From Anaerolineae bacterium (lineage in GTDB: Bacteria > Chloroflexota > Anaerolineae > Aggregatilineales > Phototrophicaceae): DNA of 64,000 nt. The translations under genes were made by a program, and so were the position numbers. Shown here in pieces: positions 31,821 to 39,799 of this stretch (positions within the stretch are counted from its first letter, which is position 1; every line of letters begins with the position of its first letter). Below the pieces are notes generated by a model, which had not been told where the DNA came from, made no database searches, and was given only the letters and a program-made list of their open reading frames with translations. Location of the stretch: positions 1-64,000 of the forward strand of contig JANWYT010000002.1 in the NCBI GenBank assembly GCA_025055175.1, read 5' to 3'.

Positions 31821-33089
31821 TTACTGCGAGTAGTTTGGCCCGAAGACGCTCACCATCAAGTCTCCCAGGCGCGCGCGGTTGGGGACGAGGACAGAAGCGC
31901 CGTCTGGTGTGGTATAGCTTTGCAAGTATTCAAAGCTGATGACGCCTGTCTTAATGTTCTCTGCAGGAATATCTTTCACATACAAGCCCAGCTGAATGAC
32001 TTGCTCTAAGCTCAGGCCAGTGTAAACGTTGGCGCGGAAGGACTGCCACAGGGCAGGAGCTTGCAAGATCAGGCTCGGCAGCATCTCCAAATTGAGGATT
32101 CGGTCACGTATGGCGAACAAGGTCTGCTGCTGACGCTGTGCGCGATTGATGTCGCTGTCGCCGTGCCGCGTGCGGGCATAGCGCAGAGCGTCGTAGCCGT
32201 TCAGGAAATGCTTGCCCGCTGGCAAGAAGAAGGGATCGTAGCCGTAGTTCATGTCGGGGTATAGACGGTCGTTGATCGTCGTCGGATTGTTGATCTCGAC
32301 GCCCCCCAAGATGTTCACGATGTCGATAAAAGCTTGAAAGTCCAGCACCAAGTAATCGTTGACGCGCATGCCCAGGTTCAGCTGGACAGTCTGCATGAGC
32401 AGGCGTGGGCCGTAGCCTGGCTCGCGACTCTCACCATAGACCATCGGCGTGTTGATGCGCTGCAAAGACGAGAAGCCTGGCACTTGCACATACAAGTCGC
32501 GTGGAATGCTCAGGATACCCATGCTGTTGCTAGCAGGGTCAAGGCTCAGCAGCATAAGCGTATCGGTGCGGTGGGCCAGCCCCGACTCACCAGGCCTGCG
32601 ATCCAGCCCTGCCAAGACCATCGTGAAGCGCGAGACACCGTCCCAGGGCTTGAGTGCAATGCTGCTACCATCGGGCAGGACGAGCGAGTCGCCCAGCTCT
32701 GAACTGCTAAAATTGGAGCGAACGATGACAGCCGTCGGCAGCATAGCTAAGACATCAGCTGTCGGGATCACTTCAACTTGGCCCTGGGTGGTGCGCACAA
32801 TCAGCATGGCGCTCAGGCTGATGAGCAGTACAAAGCCGAAGACAGCCGATGCTAGCAGCACCCACAGCCAGTCCGTGCCACTGCGGCTTTTGGAGCGGCG
32901 TTTGCGCGTGCGCTCCCTGAGCGGCGTCTCGCGCAGGTTGGGCGGGGGTGGGGGAGGGGTGCTGCGCCGCGAATAGGCGCTGGTGCTGTAGAGCGGCTTG
33001 GCGCTTGGTGTCATACCCGCATCTGGGCCGGTTTTGGGACGCGCCGAGGGAATGCTGGGCTGTTGCGGCGAGTTTGGATCGTCAACCAT
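31821..33089 (-). CDS. LytR-CpsA-Psr (LCP) family protein
   Basis: 422 aa. A long Pro/Arg-rich cytoplasmic N-terminus (1-80) precedes one membrane helix (about 86-108) and the LCP domain (LDRRPGESGLAHRTDTLMLL, SIPRDLYV, the Arg/Asp-rich pyrophosphate-binding sites, YARTRHGDSDINRAQRQQ). LCP enzymes attach polyprenyl-linked glycopolymers to peptidoglycan outside the cell. The ATG at 33089 is used; a GTG three codons upstream is possible. The minus promoter overlaps the start region of the divergent lipM-like gene. Confidence 0.93.
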   Translation of the reverse strand: MVDDPNSPQQPSIPSARPKTGPDAGMTPSAKPLYSTSAYSRRSTPPPPPPNLRETPLRERTRKRRSKSRSGTDWLWVLLASAVFGFVLLISLSAMLIVRTTQGQVEVIPTADVLAMLPTAVIVRSNFSSSELGDSLVLPDGSSIALKPWDGVSRFTMVLAGLDRRPGESGLAHRTDTLMLLSLDPASNSMGILSIPRDLYVQVPGFSSLQRINTPMVYGESREPGYGPRLLMQTVQLNLGMRVNDYLVLDFQAFIDIVNILGGVEINNPTTINDRLYPDMNYGYDPFFLPAGKHFLNGYDALRYARTRHGDSDINRAQRQQQTLFAIRDRILNLEMLPSLILQAPALWQSFRANVYTGLSLEQVIQLGLYVKDIPAENIKTGVISFEYLQSYTTPDGASVLVPNRARLGDLMVSVFGPNYSQ

Positions 33090-33123
33090 GAGTTTCACGC
33101 TACAATACAGGGAAGATGGGTTG

Positions 33124-33152
33124 AGTATAGAGAGGGGTTAGAGATGCGTCAA
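33124..33152 (-). promoter_or_regulatory. Promoter of the LCP gene, overlapping the lipM start
   Basis: On the minus strand TTGACG (33152-33147), 17 bases, TATACT (33129-33124). It covers the ribosome site and ATG (33144) of the opposite gene. Confidence 0.6.
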
Positions 33153-33953
33153 TGGCGCTTGCTCCGCGATGAACCTCTGAGTGGCGCACAGAACATGGCC
33201 CGCGATGAAGCCATCCTAGATGCTGTCTCGGTGGGTCAACAACCTCCAACGCTGCGTCTGTATGCCTGGCAGCCCTGGTGCTTGTCCCTGGGCTATAGCC
33301 AGAACTACGCCGACGTGGACGGCGAAGCTCTGAGCGCGCGCGGATGGCAAGTCGTGCGAAGGCCCACCGGAGGACGGGCTATCCTACACGCTCATGAACT
33401 CACCTACAGCCTGGCCTTGCCCATCGACCATCCACTGGCCCTGGGAGATGTGGTCGAAAGCTACCGACTCATCAGCCGAGGTTTGATGAAGGCGTTGGAG
33501 TGTCTGGGCTTGCAACCTTACAGTGACAAGAATCCCAATATGCCCAGCAACCTGAGCGCGGTCTGCTTCCAAGTGCCTTCGCATTATGAAATTACCGTTC
33601 AGGGCCGTAAGCTGATTGGCAGCGCACAGCTTCGGCGCAAGGAAGGTATTTTGCAGCATGGTACGCTGCCTTTGTCAGGTGATCTGGGCGATATTTGCCA
33701 GGCACTGCGCTACGATGACGAGGCGGAACGTCAAGCGGCTGCCCTGTTGGTGCGTCAGCATGCCCTTACTTTGCAAGAAGCCCTGGGCCGAGTTTTGGAA
33801 TGGGACGAAGTGGCTGAAGCCTTTGCTGAAGGCTTCAGCCGCGCCTTCGACCTAGAATTGATCCCTGCTGCGCTCTCGCCTGCAGAGGAAGCGCGCGCCT
33901 CGGCTCTGCAAGCTCAGGTGTATGCGACGTCGGATTGGCTGCACAAACGCTGA
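33144..33953 (+). CDS. lipM: Octanoyltransferase/lipoate ligase family, LipM-like
   Basis: 269 aa with the biotin/lipoyl protein ligase fold. RRPTGGRA (72-79), the acyl-accepting Cys141 in AVCFQVPSHYEI and Lys156 in GRKLIGSAQ followed by LQHG match LipM-type octanoyltransferases, which move octanoate from ACP to a lipoyl domain for lipoate synthesis. A ligase using free lipoate is less likely because of the Cys. ATG 33144 follows AGGGG. No lipA is in the window. The next gene starts 16 bases after the stop. Confidence 0.85.
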   Translation: MRQWRLLRDEPLSGAQNMARDEAILDAVSVGQQPPTLRLYAWQPWCLSLGYSQNYADVDGEALSARGWQVVRRPTGGRAILHAHELTYSLALPIDHPLALGDVVESYRLISRGLMKALECLGLQPYSDKNPNMPSNLSAVCFQVPSHYEITVQGRKLIGSAQLRRKEGILQHGTLPLSGDLGDICQALRYDDEAERQAAALLVRQHALTLQEALGRVLEWDEVAEAFAEGFSRAFDLELIPAALSPAEEARASALQAQVYATSDWLHKR

Positions 33954-33969
33954 TCGAGGAGGTCGACTC

Positions 33970-34941
33970 GTGGATAAGCGCCAACTGCCCCTGTTCAACC
34001 TAGCGCCGACGCGCGTGGAAGATATTGGCCCACAGACGCCGTTCAAGGCAACTCTGCCCTTCTTCCGCGATTACCTGGCCAGCGAAGGTAAATCGGAGCA
34101 TACGCTGGCGGCCTTCATGGCTGACCTAGCCTTGCTGAGCGACTACGGCCAAGAGAAGACGCCGATCAGCCAATTCACCACTCGTAGTCTGAACGACTTC
34201 TTACACTGGATGGAGTACGAGCGTGGCGTGCCATGTAGCCGCAAGACTTATGCGCGGCGCGTGACGACGCTCAAGGTCTTCTTCAAGTGGCTGCATAGTC
34301 TCAAAGCTCTGTCTGACGATCCGGCCAAAGCTCTCATCCAGCGCAGTGGCCCTGCTCCTCTCTCCGATGCTCTCTCGCCTTCTCAGGTGCAGGACGCCAT
34401 CTTTGCAGCGCGTCAGTTCAAGCGTGATGAGGTTTGGGATGCGCGGCCTTTGTTCCTCTTTCAGTTGCTGCTGCAAACTGGCGTCAAGAAAGGTGAGGCG
34501 GATCGTCTGCTGCTGAGCGACTTTGACCTGAGCAATTCTCAGCAGCCCGTGCTGATCGTGCGTCACAAAGGTGCTGATGTTTACAAGGAGCGACGCATTG
34601 CCTTTGAGCCAAGCTTGGTCAGTGTGCTGGATAGCTATCGCGCACAGTACCAACCTCAAGAGCGCGTCTTTACCTGTACGCCGCGCAACTTAGAGTACAT
34701 CTTGACGGATGTTGGCTTGAGCGCGGGCATCCCTTTCAAGCTGTCTTTTGAGATCATGCGCTGGTCGTGCGCGGTGCGCGATTGGCGCGCTGGTGTGGAG
34801 GAGGAAGCTATCCGTGAGAAACTAGGCCTGAGCAAGATCAGCTGGTATGAGACTGGCGACAAGATCAGGAAGCTGGTCGCTCAGCAGATTGAGGAAGAGA
34901 TGGCCGAAGATCAGGACTCCTGTGGGTCGGTAGATGGATGA
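33970..34941 (+). CDS. Tyrosine-recombinase-fold protein with degenerate active site
   Basis: 323 aa. An N-terminal SAM-like core-binding domain (about 26-112) and a C-terminal recombinase fold are evident, but the catalytic set is mostly gone. The first Arg is Lys173 (TGVKKGE), the HxxR His is Glu261 with only Arg264 left, the LGHSS His is Leu287, and the nearest Tyr (293) is three residues short of the usual place. It may bind DNA without cutting, or be a XerC/D relative with a new role. GTG start at 33970 follows an excellent GAGGAGG. Confidence 0.75.
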   Translation: MDKRQLPLFNLAPTRVEDIGPQTPFKATLPFFRDYLASEGKSEHTLAAFMADLALLSDYGQEKTPISQFTTRSLNDFLHWMEYERGVPCSRKTYARRVTTLKVFFKWLHSLKALSDDPAKALIQRSGPAPLSDALSPSQVQDAIFAARQFKRDEVWDARPLFLFQLLLQTGVKKGEADRLLLSDFDLSNSQQPVLIVRHKGADVYKERRIAFEPSLVSVLDSYRAQYQPQERVFTCTPRNLEYILTDVGLSAGIPFKLSFEIMRWSCAVRDWRAGVEEEAIREKLGLSKISWYETGDKIRKLVAQQIEEEMAEDQDSCGSVDG

Positions 34942-34977
34942 CTCTCCCTGGGAACGCTGACGAAGACATGCAGGCCT

Positions 34978-35373
34978 TTACTTCCTCGAAAGCGGCCAAT
35001 CCTGTGCTATGTTTTCGCCAACTTTGAAGAAGCGTATGAAGTTGTTGTCGACGTTCAAAATTCGCGATACGCCCGAAAAAATCTGGATCAATACGTGTTC
35101 TGATGATAGATAGCAGCGACTGTTATAGAGCGTCTGAGCTAAAGCAAAATACTCTTCAATGGCTTGCCGCGAGCTGTCACGCCGATAGAAGTAGTGGATA
35201 CTGCCGCGCAACAGTACATGGGTTACGACCTCTCCCTGAGCTACAATCGCGCCTTGTTCCAGCGAAGAAACCACGATTAACTCTCTGAAATGAGCGCGCA
35301 AGGACATACCAGACCAGTGTTCCACTTTGAAGAGTGAGTCATTGATATGAAAATCGAGGTCGCTTGCGTTCAC
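34978..35373 (-). CDS. Hypothetical protein, 131 aa
   Basis: An open frame from a GTG at 35373, ending 36 bases beyond the recombinase-fold gene. The frame continues upstream antisense to the R2lox gene but is of shadow-like composition there, so I cut it at the first start in the gap. The product has mixed alpha/beta composition (LIVVSSLEQGAIVAQGEVVT, QAIEEYFALAQTLYNSRCYL) with no motif I know. Base use is more AT-rich than its neighbours, possibly a sign of recent acquisition. Confidence 0.45.
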   Translation of the reverse strand: MNASDLDFHINDSLFKVEHWSGMSLRAHFRELIVVSSLEQGAIVAQGEVVTHVLLRGSIHYFYRRDSSRQAIEEYFALAQTLYNSRCYLSSEHVLIQIFSGVSRILNVDNNFIRFFKVGENIAQDWPLSRK

Positions 35374-35392
35374 TGGCCTCTTGCGGCATAAT
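35364..35392 (+). promoter_or_regulatory. Promoter of the R2lox gene
   Basis: TTGCGT (35364-35369), 17-base spacer, CATAAT (35387-35392), 37 bases before the ATG; GAGGGG lies just upstream of the start. Confidence 0.5.
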
Positions 35393-35428
35393 CTCCGCTG
35401 TAAGATGAACGTTTTGTGAGGGGTTATC

Positions 35429-36340
35429 ATGGTACTTGCGAAGCACCAGCAGTTTGTGACGACGACGCGCGGCTTGAATCGGCAAATGCCGCCCATGCGC
35501 TTGTTTGAGAAAGCTAAGAAGTATGGCGTTTGGAATCCATCCGACATTGATTTTAGCCAGGACAAGCAAGATTGGGCGCGCTTGCAACCCGACGAGAAGG
35601 ACGTCATCCTGCGCCTGACTTCGTTGTTCGTGGCTGGCGAAGAAGCAGTGACGCTGGACTTGCTACCGCTAGTGATGACGGTCGCTCGTGAAGGCCGTCT
35701 AGAAGAAGAGATGTTCCTGACGACCTTCCTCTGGGAAGAAGCCAAGCACACCGATTTCTTCCAGCGCTTCCTCAACGAAGTCTTGGAGGTGAGCGGCGAC
35801 GATCTGACGCATTACCACGGGCCGAGTTATCATCAAATCTTTTATGAAGCGCTGCCCCAAGCTCTGGCTGCCCTCAGCGCCGATCCATCTCCACAAGCGC
35901 AGATACGCGCCAGCGTGACCTACAACATGATCGTTGAGGGTGTGTTGGCAGAAACGGGCTATCACGCCTTCTTCACTATGCTGAAGAACAACAAGCTCAT
36001 GCCTGGCAACACTGAAGGGATCAACAAGCTCAAGCAAGACGAGTCGCGTCACATTGCCTACGGTATCTTCCTCATCTCGCGTTTGGTGGCGGAACACCCG
36101 CATCTGTGGAGCGTGGCCGAGGAGGCGATGAACGCGCTGTTCATGCCAGCGTTGGGCGTCATCCACGAAATTTTCGCGGCTTACGATCCTGTGCCTTTTG
36201 GCCTGAGACTGGACGATTTCGTCGGCTTTGCCAGTATGCAGTTTCAGAAGCGCATGGCGCGTATCGAACAGAGCAAAGGGGCTTCGCTGGATCATGTTTA
36301 CGAAGTCACTCAATCGGCTATCGACCGCGATGACGCCTGA
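35429..36340 (+). CDS. R2-like ligand-binding oxidase (R2lox)
   Basis: 303 aa, related to ribonucleotide reductase R2 but distinct. Metal ligands fit the R2lox pattern: E71, E104, H107 (WEEAKH), E170, E205 and H208 (DESRH). V74 and Y165 sit at the spacing of the Val-Tyr pair that forms the ether cross-link in characterised R2lox proteins with a Mn/Fe centre. True R2 proteins place the radical Tyr elsewhere. Substrate unknown; a bound fatty acid is seen in known structures. It is a single gene with no R1 subunit nearby, which also argues against ribonucleotide reductase. Confidence 0.88.
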   Translation: MVLAKHQQFVTTTRGLNRQMPPMRLFEKAKKYGVWNPSDIDFSQDKQDWARLQPDEKDVILRLTSLFVAGEEAVTLDLLPLVMTVAREGRLEEEMFLTTFLWEEAKHTDFFQRFLNEVLEVSGDDLTHYHGPSYHQIFYEALPQALAALSADPSPQAQIRASVTYNMIVEGVLAETGYHAFFTMLKNNKLMPGNTEGINKLKQDESRHIAYGIFLISRLVAEHPHLWSVAEEAMNALFMPALGVIHEIFAAYDPVPFGLRLDDFVGFASMQFQKRMARIEQSKGASLDHVYEVTQSAIDRDDA

Positions 36341-36351
36341 TAGATTGCCTG

Positions 36352-36380
36352 TTGACAGCCTGCCTGACGACTGCTACTAT
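36352..36380 (+). promoter_or_regulatory. Strong promoter of the tRNA pair
   Basis: Perfect TTGACA (36352-36357), 17 bases, TACTAT (36375-36380). The expected transcription start (six or seven bases beyond) falls on or beside the first base of tRNA-fMet. Confidence 0.85.
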
Positions 36381-36386
36381 ACGCAA

Positions 36387-36458
<72 letters not shown>

Positions 36459-36464
36459 CTTGTC

Positions 36465-36538
36465 GGTGATATAGCTCAGCCGGCTAGAGCGCGGGACTCA
36501 TAATCTCGAGGTCAGTGGTTCGAGTCCACTTATCACCA
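36465..36538 (+). tRNA. tRNA with CAT anticodon (elongator Met, or Ile2 with lysidine)
   Basis: 74 nt. GGTGATA (36465-36471) pairs fully with TATCACC (36531-36537); discriminator A, CCA not encoded. Anticodon loop CTCATAA. Normal C/G-paired first pair and a wobble in the anticodon stem exclude an initiator. The variable loop AGGTC resembles elongator Met more than Ile2, but lysidine-modified Ile2 cannot be excluded by eye. Confidence 0.93.
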
Positions 36539-36545
36539 AAAACAG

Positions 36546-36574
36546 AGAGCCGCACCGCGCGGCTCTTCGCATTT
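36546..36574 (+). terminator. Terminator after the tRNA pair
   Basis: Perfect 8-bp stem AGAGCCGC (36546-36553) with GCGGCTCT (36559-36566), loop ACCGC, then TCGCATTTATT. It abuts the convergent lysA stop and may serve both. Confidence 0.7.
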
Positions 36575-37811
36575 ATTCGCCTGCGATCAAGTCCTGCCAG
36601 CGTTCGCGCGAGCGGGCAACGCGCCATGTGTCGCCTTCGACTACGACTTCGGCGGGCTTGGGACGAGCGTTGTAGTGGCTGGCCATGACCATGCCATATG
36701 CGCCGCTGGTTAAGATGGCCAGGAGGTCACCTTCATGCAAGGGCGGCAGAGGAACATCGCGACCCAGCACATCGGCGGTCTCGCAGACTGGCCCAACGAC
36801 CTGCGTGGACTGCACAGACCCTCGTGCTGACAAATCCGAGAGAGGCAGAATGGCATGCTTAGCTCCATACAGGGCAGGGCGGATGAGTTCCGTCATGCTG
36901 GCATCGACGATTACGATGGTCTGGCCACCCTGGTATTTAGTGTAGAGGACGCGCGTCAGCAACAAGCCGATGTCGGCCACGATAGAGCGGCCTGGCTCAA
37001 GCAAGACGCGGTAGCCGCGCAGCAGCGGTGCGAGAGCTTGGGCGAAGGCGTCGAAGGCAGGCAACTGCTCGTCTGGGCCATAGGGAACTGGGAAGCCGCC
37101 GCCGATGTTGACCGTCTTGAGCGACTCGTAAGGTGCGGCAAGCTCTAGAGCGCGTTCGACCGCCTGCACCGTACCGCCGATGTCGCCGAGCTGGCTACCG
37201 ATGTGGACGTGTAAGCCCATGAAGTCTAGATGTGGGTAGCGACTTTGTTCGGCGAGCGCCTGGCGGATGGCGTCGCTGGTCAAGCCGAATTTGGCGCCGC
37301 CGTGACCGGTAGCAATGTAGGGGTGAGTGTTGGCTGTGACCTCAGGATTCAGGCGCAAGGCCACGCGCACCCTGCGGCCCAGACGCGCTGCTTCGCGCTC
37401 AAGATGGCCCAATTCTGCCAAATTTTCCACATTAAACCAGCCTATACCTTGTTCAACGGCATAAGCGATCTCCTCAACTGTCTTGCCCGCGCCGGCATAG
37501 ACGATGGCCCGCGGATCAGCACCTGCGCTGAGCGCGCGGAAGATTTCGCCTCCGCTCACGGCGTCAATGCCTGCCCCTTCCGCTAGCACAGCCCGCAGGA
37601 TGGACAGATTGGCGTTGGCTTTGGCGCTGTAGTGAATCTCTACCTGGCTCAGCGGCTCAAAGGCGGCACGCAAGCGGCGCAGGTTGGCGCGTAGCCGCCC
37701 CAAGCTATAGACGTAGAGTGGCGTCCCTAGCGTCTGTGCCAGCTGATGTGCCGCCACGCCTTCGATCATGAGGCCCGCAGGCTTGACATGCATCAGTTCA
37801 TGTAAAGCCAT
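36573..37811 (-). CDS. lysA: Diaminopimelate decarboxylase
   Basis: 412 aa. It converts meso-diaminopimelate to lysine. The PLP Lys is in IHYSAKANAN, the Gly-rich phosphate loop in NIGGGFPVPYG, and the C-terminal substrate Cys in GPVCETADV. The fold-type III barrel and beta-sandwich halves are complete. ATG at 37811 follows GGAG by seven bases; a TTG one codon upstream is less likely. No other lysine gene is adjacent and no lysine riboswitch is visible upstream. Confidence 0.95.
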   Translation of the reverse strand: MALHELMHVKPAGLMIEGVAAHQLAQTLGTPLYVYSLGRLRANLRRLRAAFEPLSQVEIHYSAKANANLSILRAVLAEGAGIDAVSGGEIFRALSAGADPRAIVYAGAGKTVEEIAYAVEQGIGWFNVENLAELGHLEREAARLGRRVRVALRLNPEVTANTHPYIATGHGGAKFGLTSDAIRQALAEQSRYPHLDFMGLHVHIGSQLGDIGGTVQAVERALELAAPYESLKTVNIGGGFPVPYGPDEQLPAFDAFAQALAPLLRGYRVLLEPGRSIVADIGLLLTRVLYTKYQGGQTIVIVDASMTELIRPALYGAKHAILPLSDLSARGSVQSTQVVGPVCETADVLGRDVPLPPLHEGDLLAILTSGAYGMVMASHYNARPKPAEVVVEGDTWRVARSRERWQDLIAGE

Positions 37812-37846
37812 CAAAATTCTCCAACGCCGCTTAGACCAGTCAACGA

Positions 37847-37875
37847 TTGAACCAAACTGTGAACGATACTATGAT
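37847..37875 (+). promoter_or_regulatory. Promoter of the dynamin pair
   Basis: TTGAAC (37847-37852), 17 bases, TATGAT (37870-37875). Its position makes the in-frame TTG at 37847 and ATG at 37871 unlikely as starts and supports the GTG at 37916. Confidence 0.6.
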
Positions 37876-37915
37876 GATAATAACCAGAGTCCAATTCAGC
37901 GAACAGGGCAGAACT

Positions 37916-39775
37916 GTGAGCGCGAAGCCCCAGGAAATTAAACTCATCCAGGACTATGAAGCTATCCGCCAGGGCGAAGCTGCCCTCATCAGCGACTTGC
38001 TAGAACTGCTGCCCAACATCGACCAGCTAGGGGAGGAGCGCGTAGAGCAAGTGCGCGATGCTTTGTTCCACGCCGATTACCCCTTCATGATCGCCTTTGT
38101 TGGCCCTTTCAGCGCTGGTAAGTCTAGCCTGATTAACGCGCTGCTGGGCAGCGACGTGCTGCGCGTGGGCATTATTCCTACTACCGATAAGATCACGATT
38201 GTGCGCTATGGCGAGTCGAATCGCAGCTTGCAGGGCGCTGGCGAAGCGCTGACTATCTTTCAGCCTTCGCCTTTGCTAGAGAAGGTGAGCTTAGTGGACA
38301 CGCCAGGCCTGGAGTCTGTCTTCCGCCAGCACGAACAGACGACGCGCCGCTTCCTGCACCGCGCCGACATGATCTTCTTGGTCATGCTAGCCACGCAGGC
38401 CATGACGCAAAGCAACGCGCAGTATATGCAGCTGTTCAAGGACTATGGCAAGAAGGTGATCTTAGTCATCAACCAGGCCGATCTGCTGAGCGAGGAAGAG
38501 CGCGAAACGGTGCGCCAGTACGTCTCAGATCAGGCTCGTGATCGGGCAGGCTTTGTGCCAGAAGTTTGGCTCGTCTCGGCTCGGCAGGGCATGGAAGCAC
38601 AGCAAGGCGAGGCGCGCGACGAGGCGCTGTGGCAGGCCAGTGGCATGGCCTTGTTTGAGCGCGCTATCACTCAGCAGCTCAGTGACACGGAACGTATGCG
38701 CCAGAAGCTGCAAACGCCGCTGCACATCGTTCAGAACGTCCACCAGGCCGCGCTGAACGCCGTCAAGCAAAATCAGGCGACCTTCGATCAGTACCGCAAC
38801 CTGGGCGACAACCTCAAGCGCCAAATGGCCATCCAGCGCGATGAGCAGCTCAAGATGGTGCGTGAAGCTAACCGAGAGGTCGAAGCGCTGTTTGGCCAGG
38901 TGATCGAGCGCAGTCATAAGGCTCTATCAGAGATTTTTGCCCTGGCTCAGCCTATCGTCAAATTCGGGAGTGGGGTGGCGGAGCTGTTCGGCCTGACGCG
39001 CTTCTTCCGCCGTGCTGACCGACCCAGTGTGGCGCGCCGCGTCTTTGATCGTCATCAGGCTTTTCAGCCGCTGGATGAACTGCCGAGGGTGTTGGACAAG
39101 CTTGCCCCTCGCCTGGAGGGTCAAGACAATCAAGACCTCGATAGTCTGGTCAAATACGGCCAGCGTGAACTCGCCAGTTTGCCGCCCAGCCTGCAGAACA
39201 AAGTTATCGGCACGATTCAGGCACCGTTAGCTTATGATCGTTCCCATCTGCTAAACGTGCGCTCAGAACTTGAAGCCATCGCTGAGGAAGCACGCAACCT
39301 GCCCACCGAGCGCGCAGAACAGGCTCGCCGCAGTACGCTCATCTTTATAGCTGCCTGGGAGCTGATCCTGGGGATCATCTTACTGGCAGTCTTCGCTCTG
39401 CGTGGCCTCCTGGATCGTGACAGTGGCGACGGAATTGCCCTGGCGATTGTAGTCATGCTGCTGGTGGCGATGGCTCTGGGCTTCGTCATCCTGCCTTTAC
39501 GCGGTCGCTTCTTGCGCGCTCAGCACGCCAACCAGCTCTACAACCTGCAAGAGCGCTATAAGCAGACGCTCAGCCAGGCAGCTGACGCACAAATTGAGTA
39601 TGGCCAGCGCCTGCGCCGCGAAGCACTTGCTCCTCTGCTGCGCTTCATTGAAGCCCAGACCCAGCGCCAGGATGAGCAATTCAGCCGCCTGAAGAATGCT
39701 GAACAAGTCATCAGCAAGCTGGAAGCTGATTTGAACGCCCTGGGTAAACGTAAACTCTTTGGTCTTGGTGGTTAA
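37916..39775 (+). CDS. Dynamin-like GTPase, first of a tandem pair
   Basis: 619 aa from the GTG at 37916 (AGGGCAG upstream, below the promoter). GTPase motifs: G1 GPFSAGKSSL (about 62-70), G2 Thr in PTTDKI, G3 DTPGLES, G4 NQAD. A long helical stalk follows, with two hydrophobic helices (about 475-495 and 504-524) replacing a lipid-binding paddle, then a C-terminal coiled coil. Bacterial dynamin-like proteins remodel or protect membranes, often as two-protein assemblies. The second member starts 25 bases downstream. Confidence 0.88.
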   Translation: MSAKPQEIKLIQDYEAIRQGEAALISDLLELLPNIDQLGEERVEQVRDALFHADYPFMIAFVGPFSAGKSSLINALLGSDVLRVGIIPTTDKITIVRYGESNRSLQGAGEALTIFQPSPLLEKVSLVDTPGLESVFRQHEQTTRRFLHRADMIFLVMLATQAMTQSNAQYMQLFKDYGKKVILVINQADLLSEEERETVRQYVSDQARDRAGFVPEVWLVSARQGMEAQQGEARDEALWQASGMALFERAITQQLSDTERMRQKLQTPLHIVQNVHQAALNAVKQNQATFDQYRNLGDNLKRQMAIQRDEQLKMVREANREVEALFGQVIERSHKALSEIFALAQPIVKFGSGVAELFGLTRFFRRADRPSVARRVFDRHQAFQPLDELPRVLDKLAPRLEGQDNQDLDSLVKYGQRELASLPPSLQNKVIGTIQAPLAYDRSHLLNVRSELEAIAEEARNLPTERAEQARRSTLIFIAAWELILGIILLAVFALRGLLDRDSGDGIALAIVVMLLVAMALGFVILPLRGRFLRAQHANQLYNLQERYKQTLSQAADAQIEYGQRLRREALAPLLRFIEAQTQRQDEQFSRLKNAEQVISKLEADLNALGKRKLFGLGG

Positions 39776-39799
39776 ATGTAATGTGAAAGGAAGAAGCTC

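Noticed and set aside
35432-35775. Upstream extension of the minus-strand 131-residue gene
   Set aside because: It is the antisense of the R2lox coding region, and its composition (Ser/Arg-rich, no hydrophobic pattern) is that of a shadow frame.
36541-37846. Lysine riboswitch before lysA
   Set aside because: Only about 100 bases separate lysA from the dynamin start, and no lysine-aptamer elements are visible.
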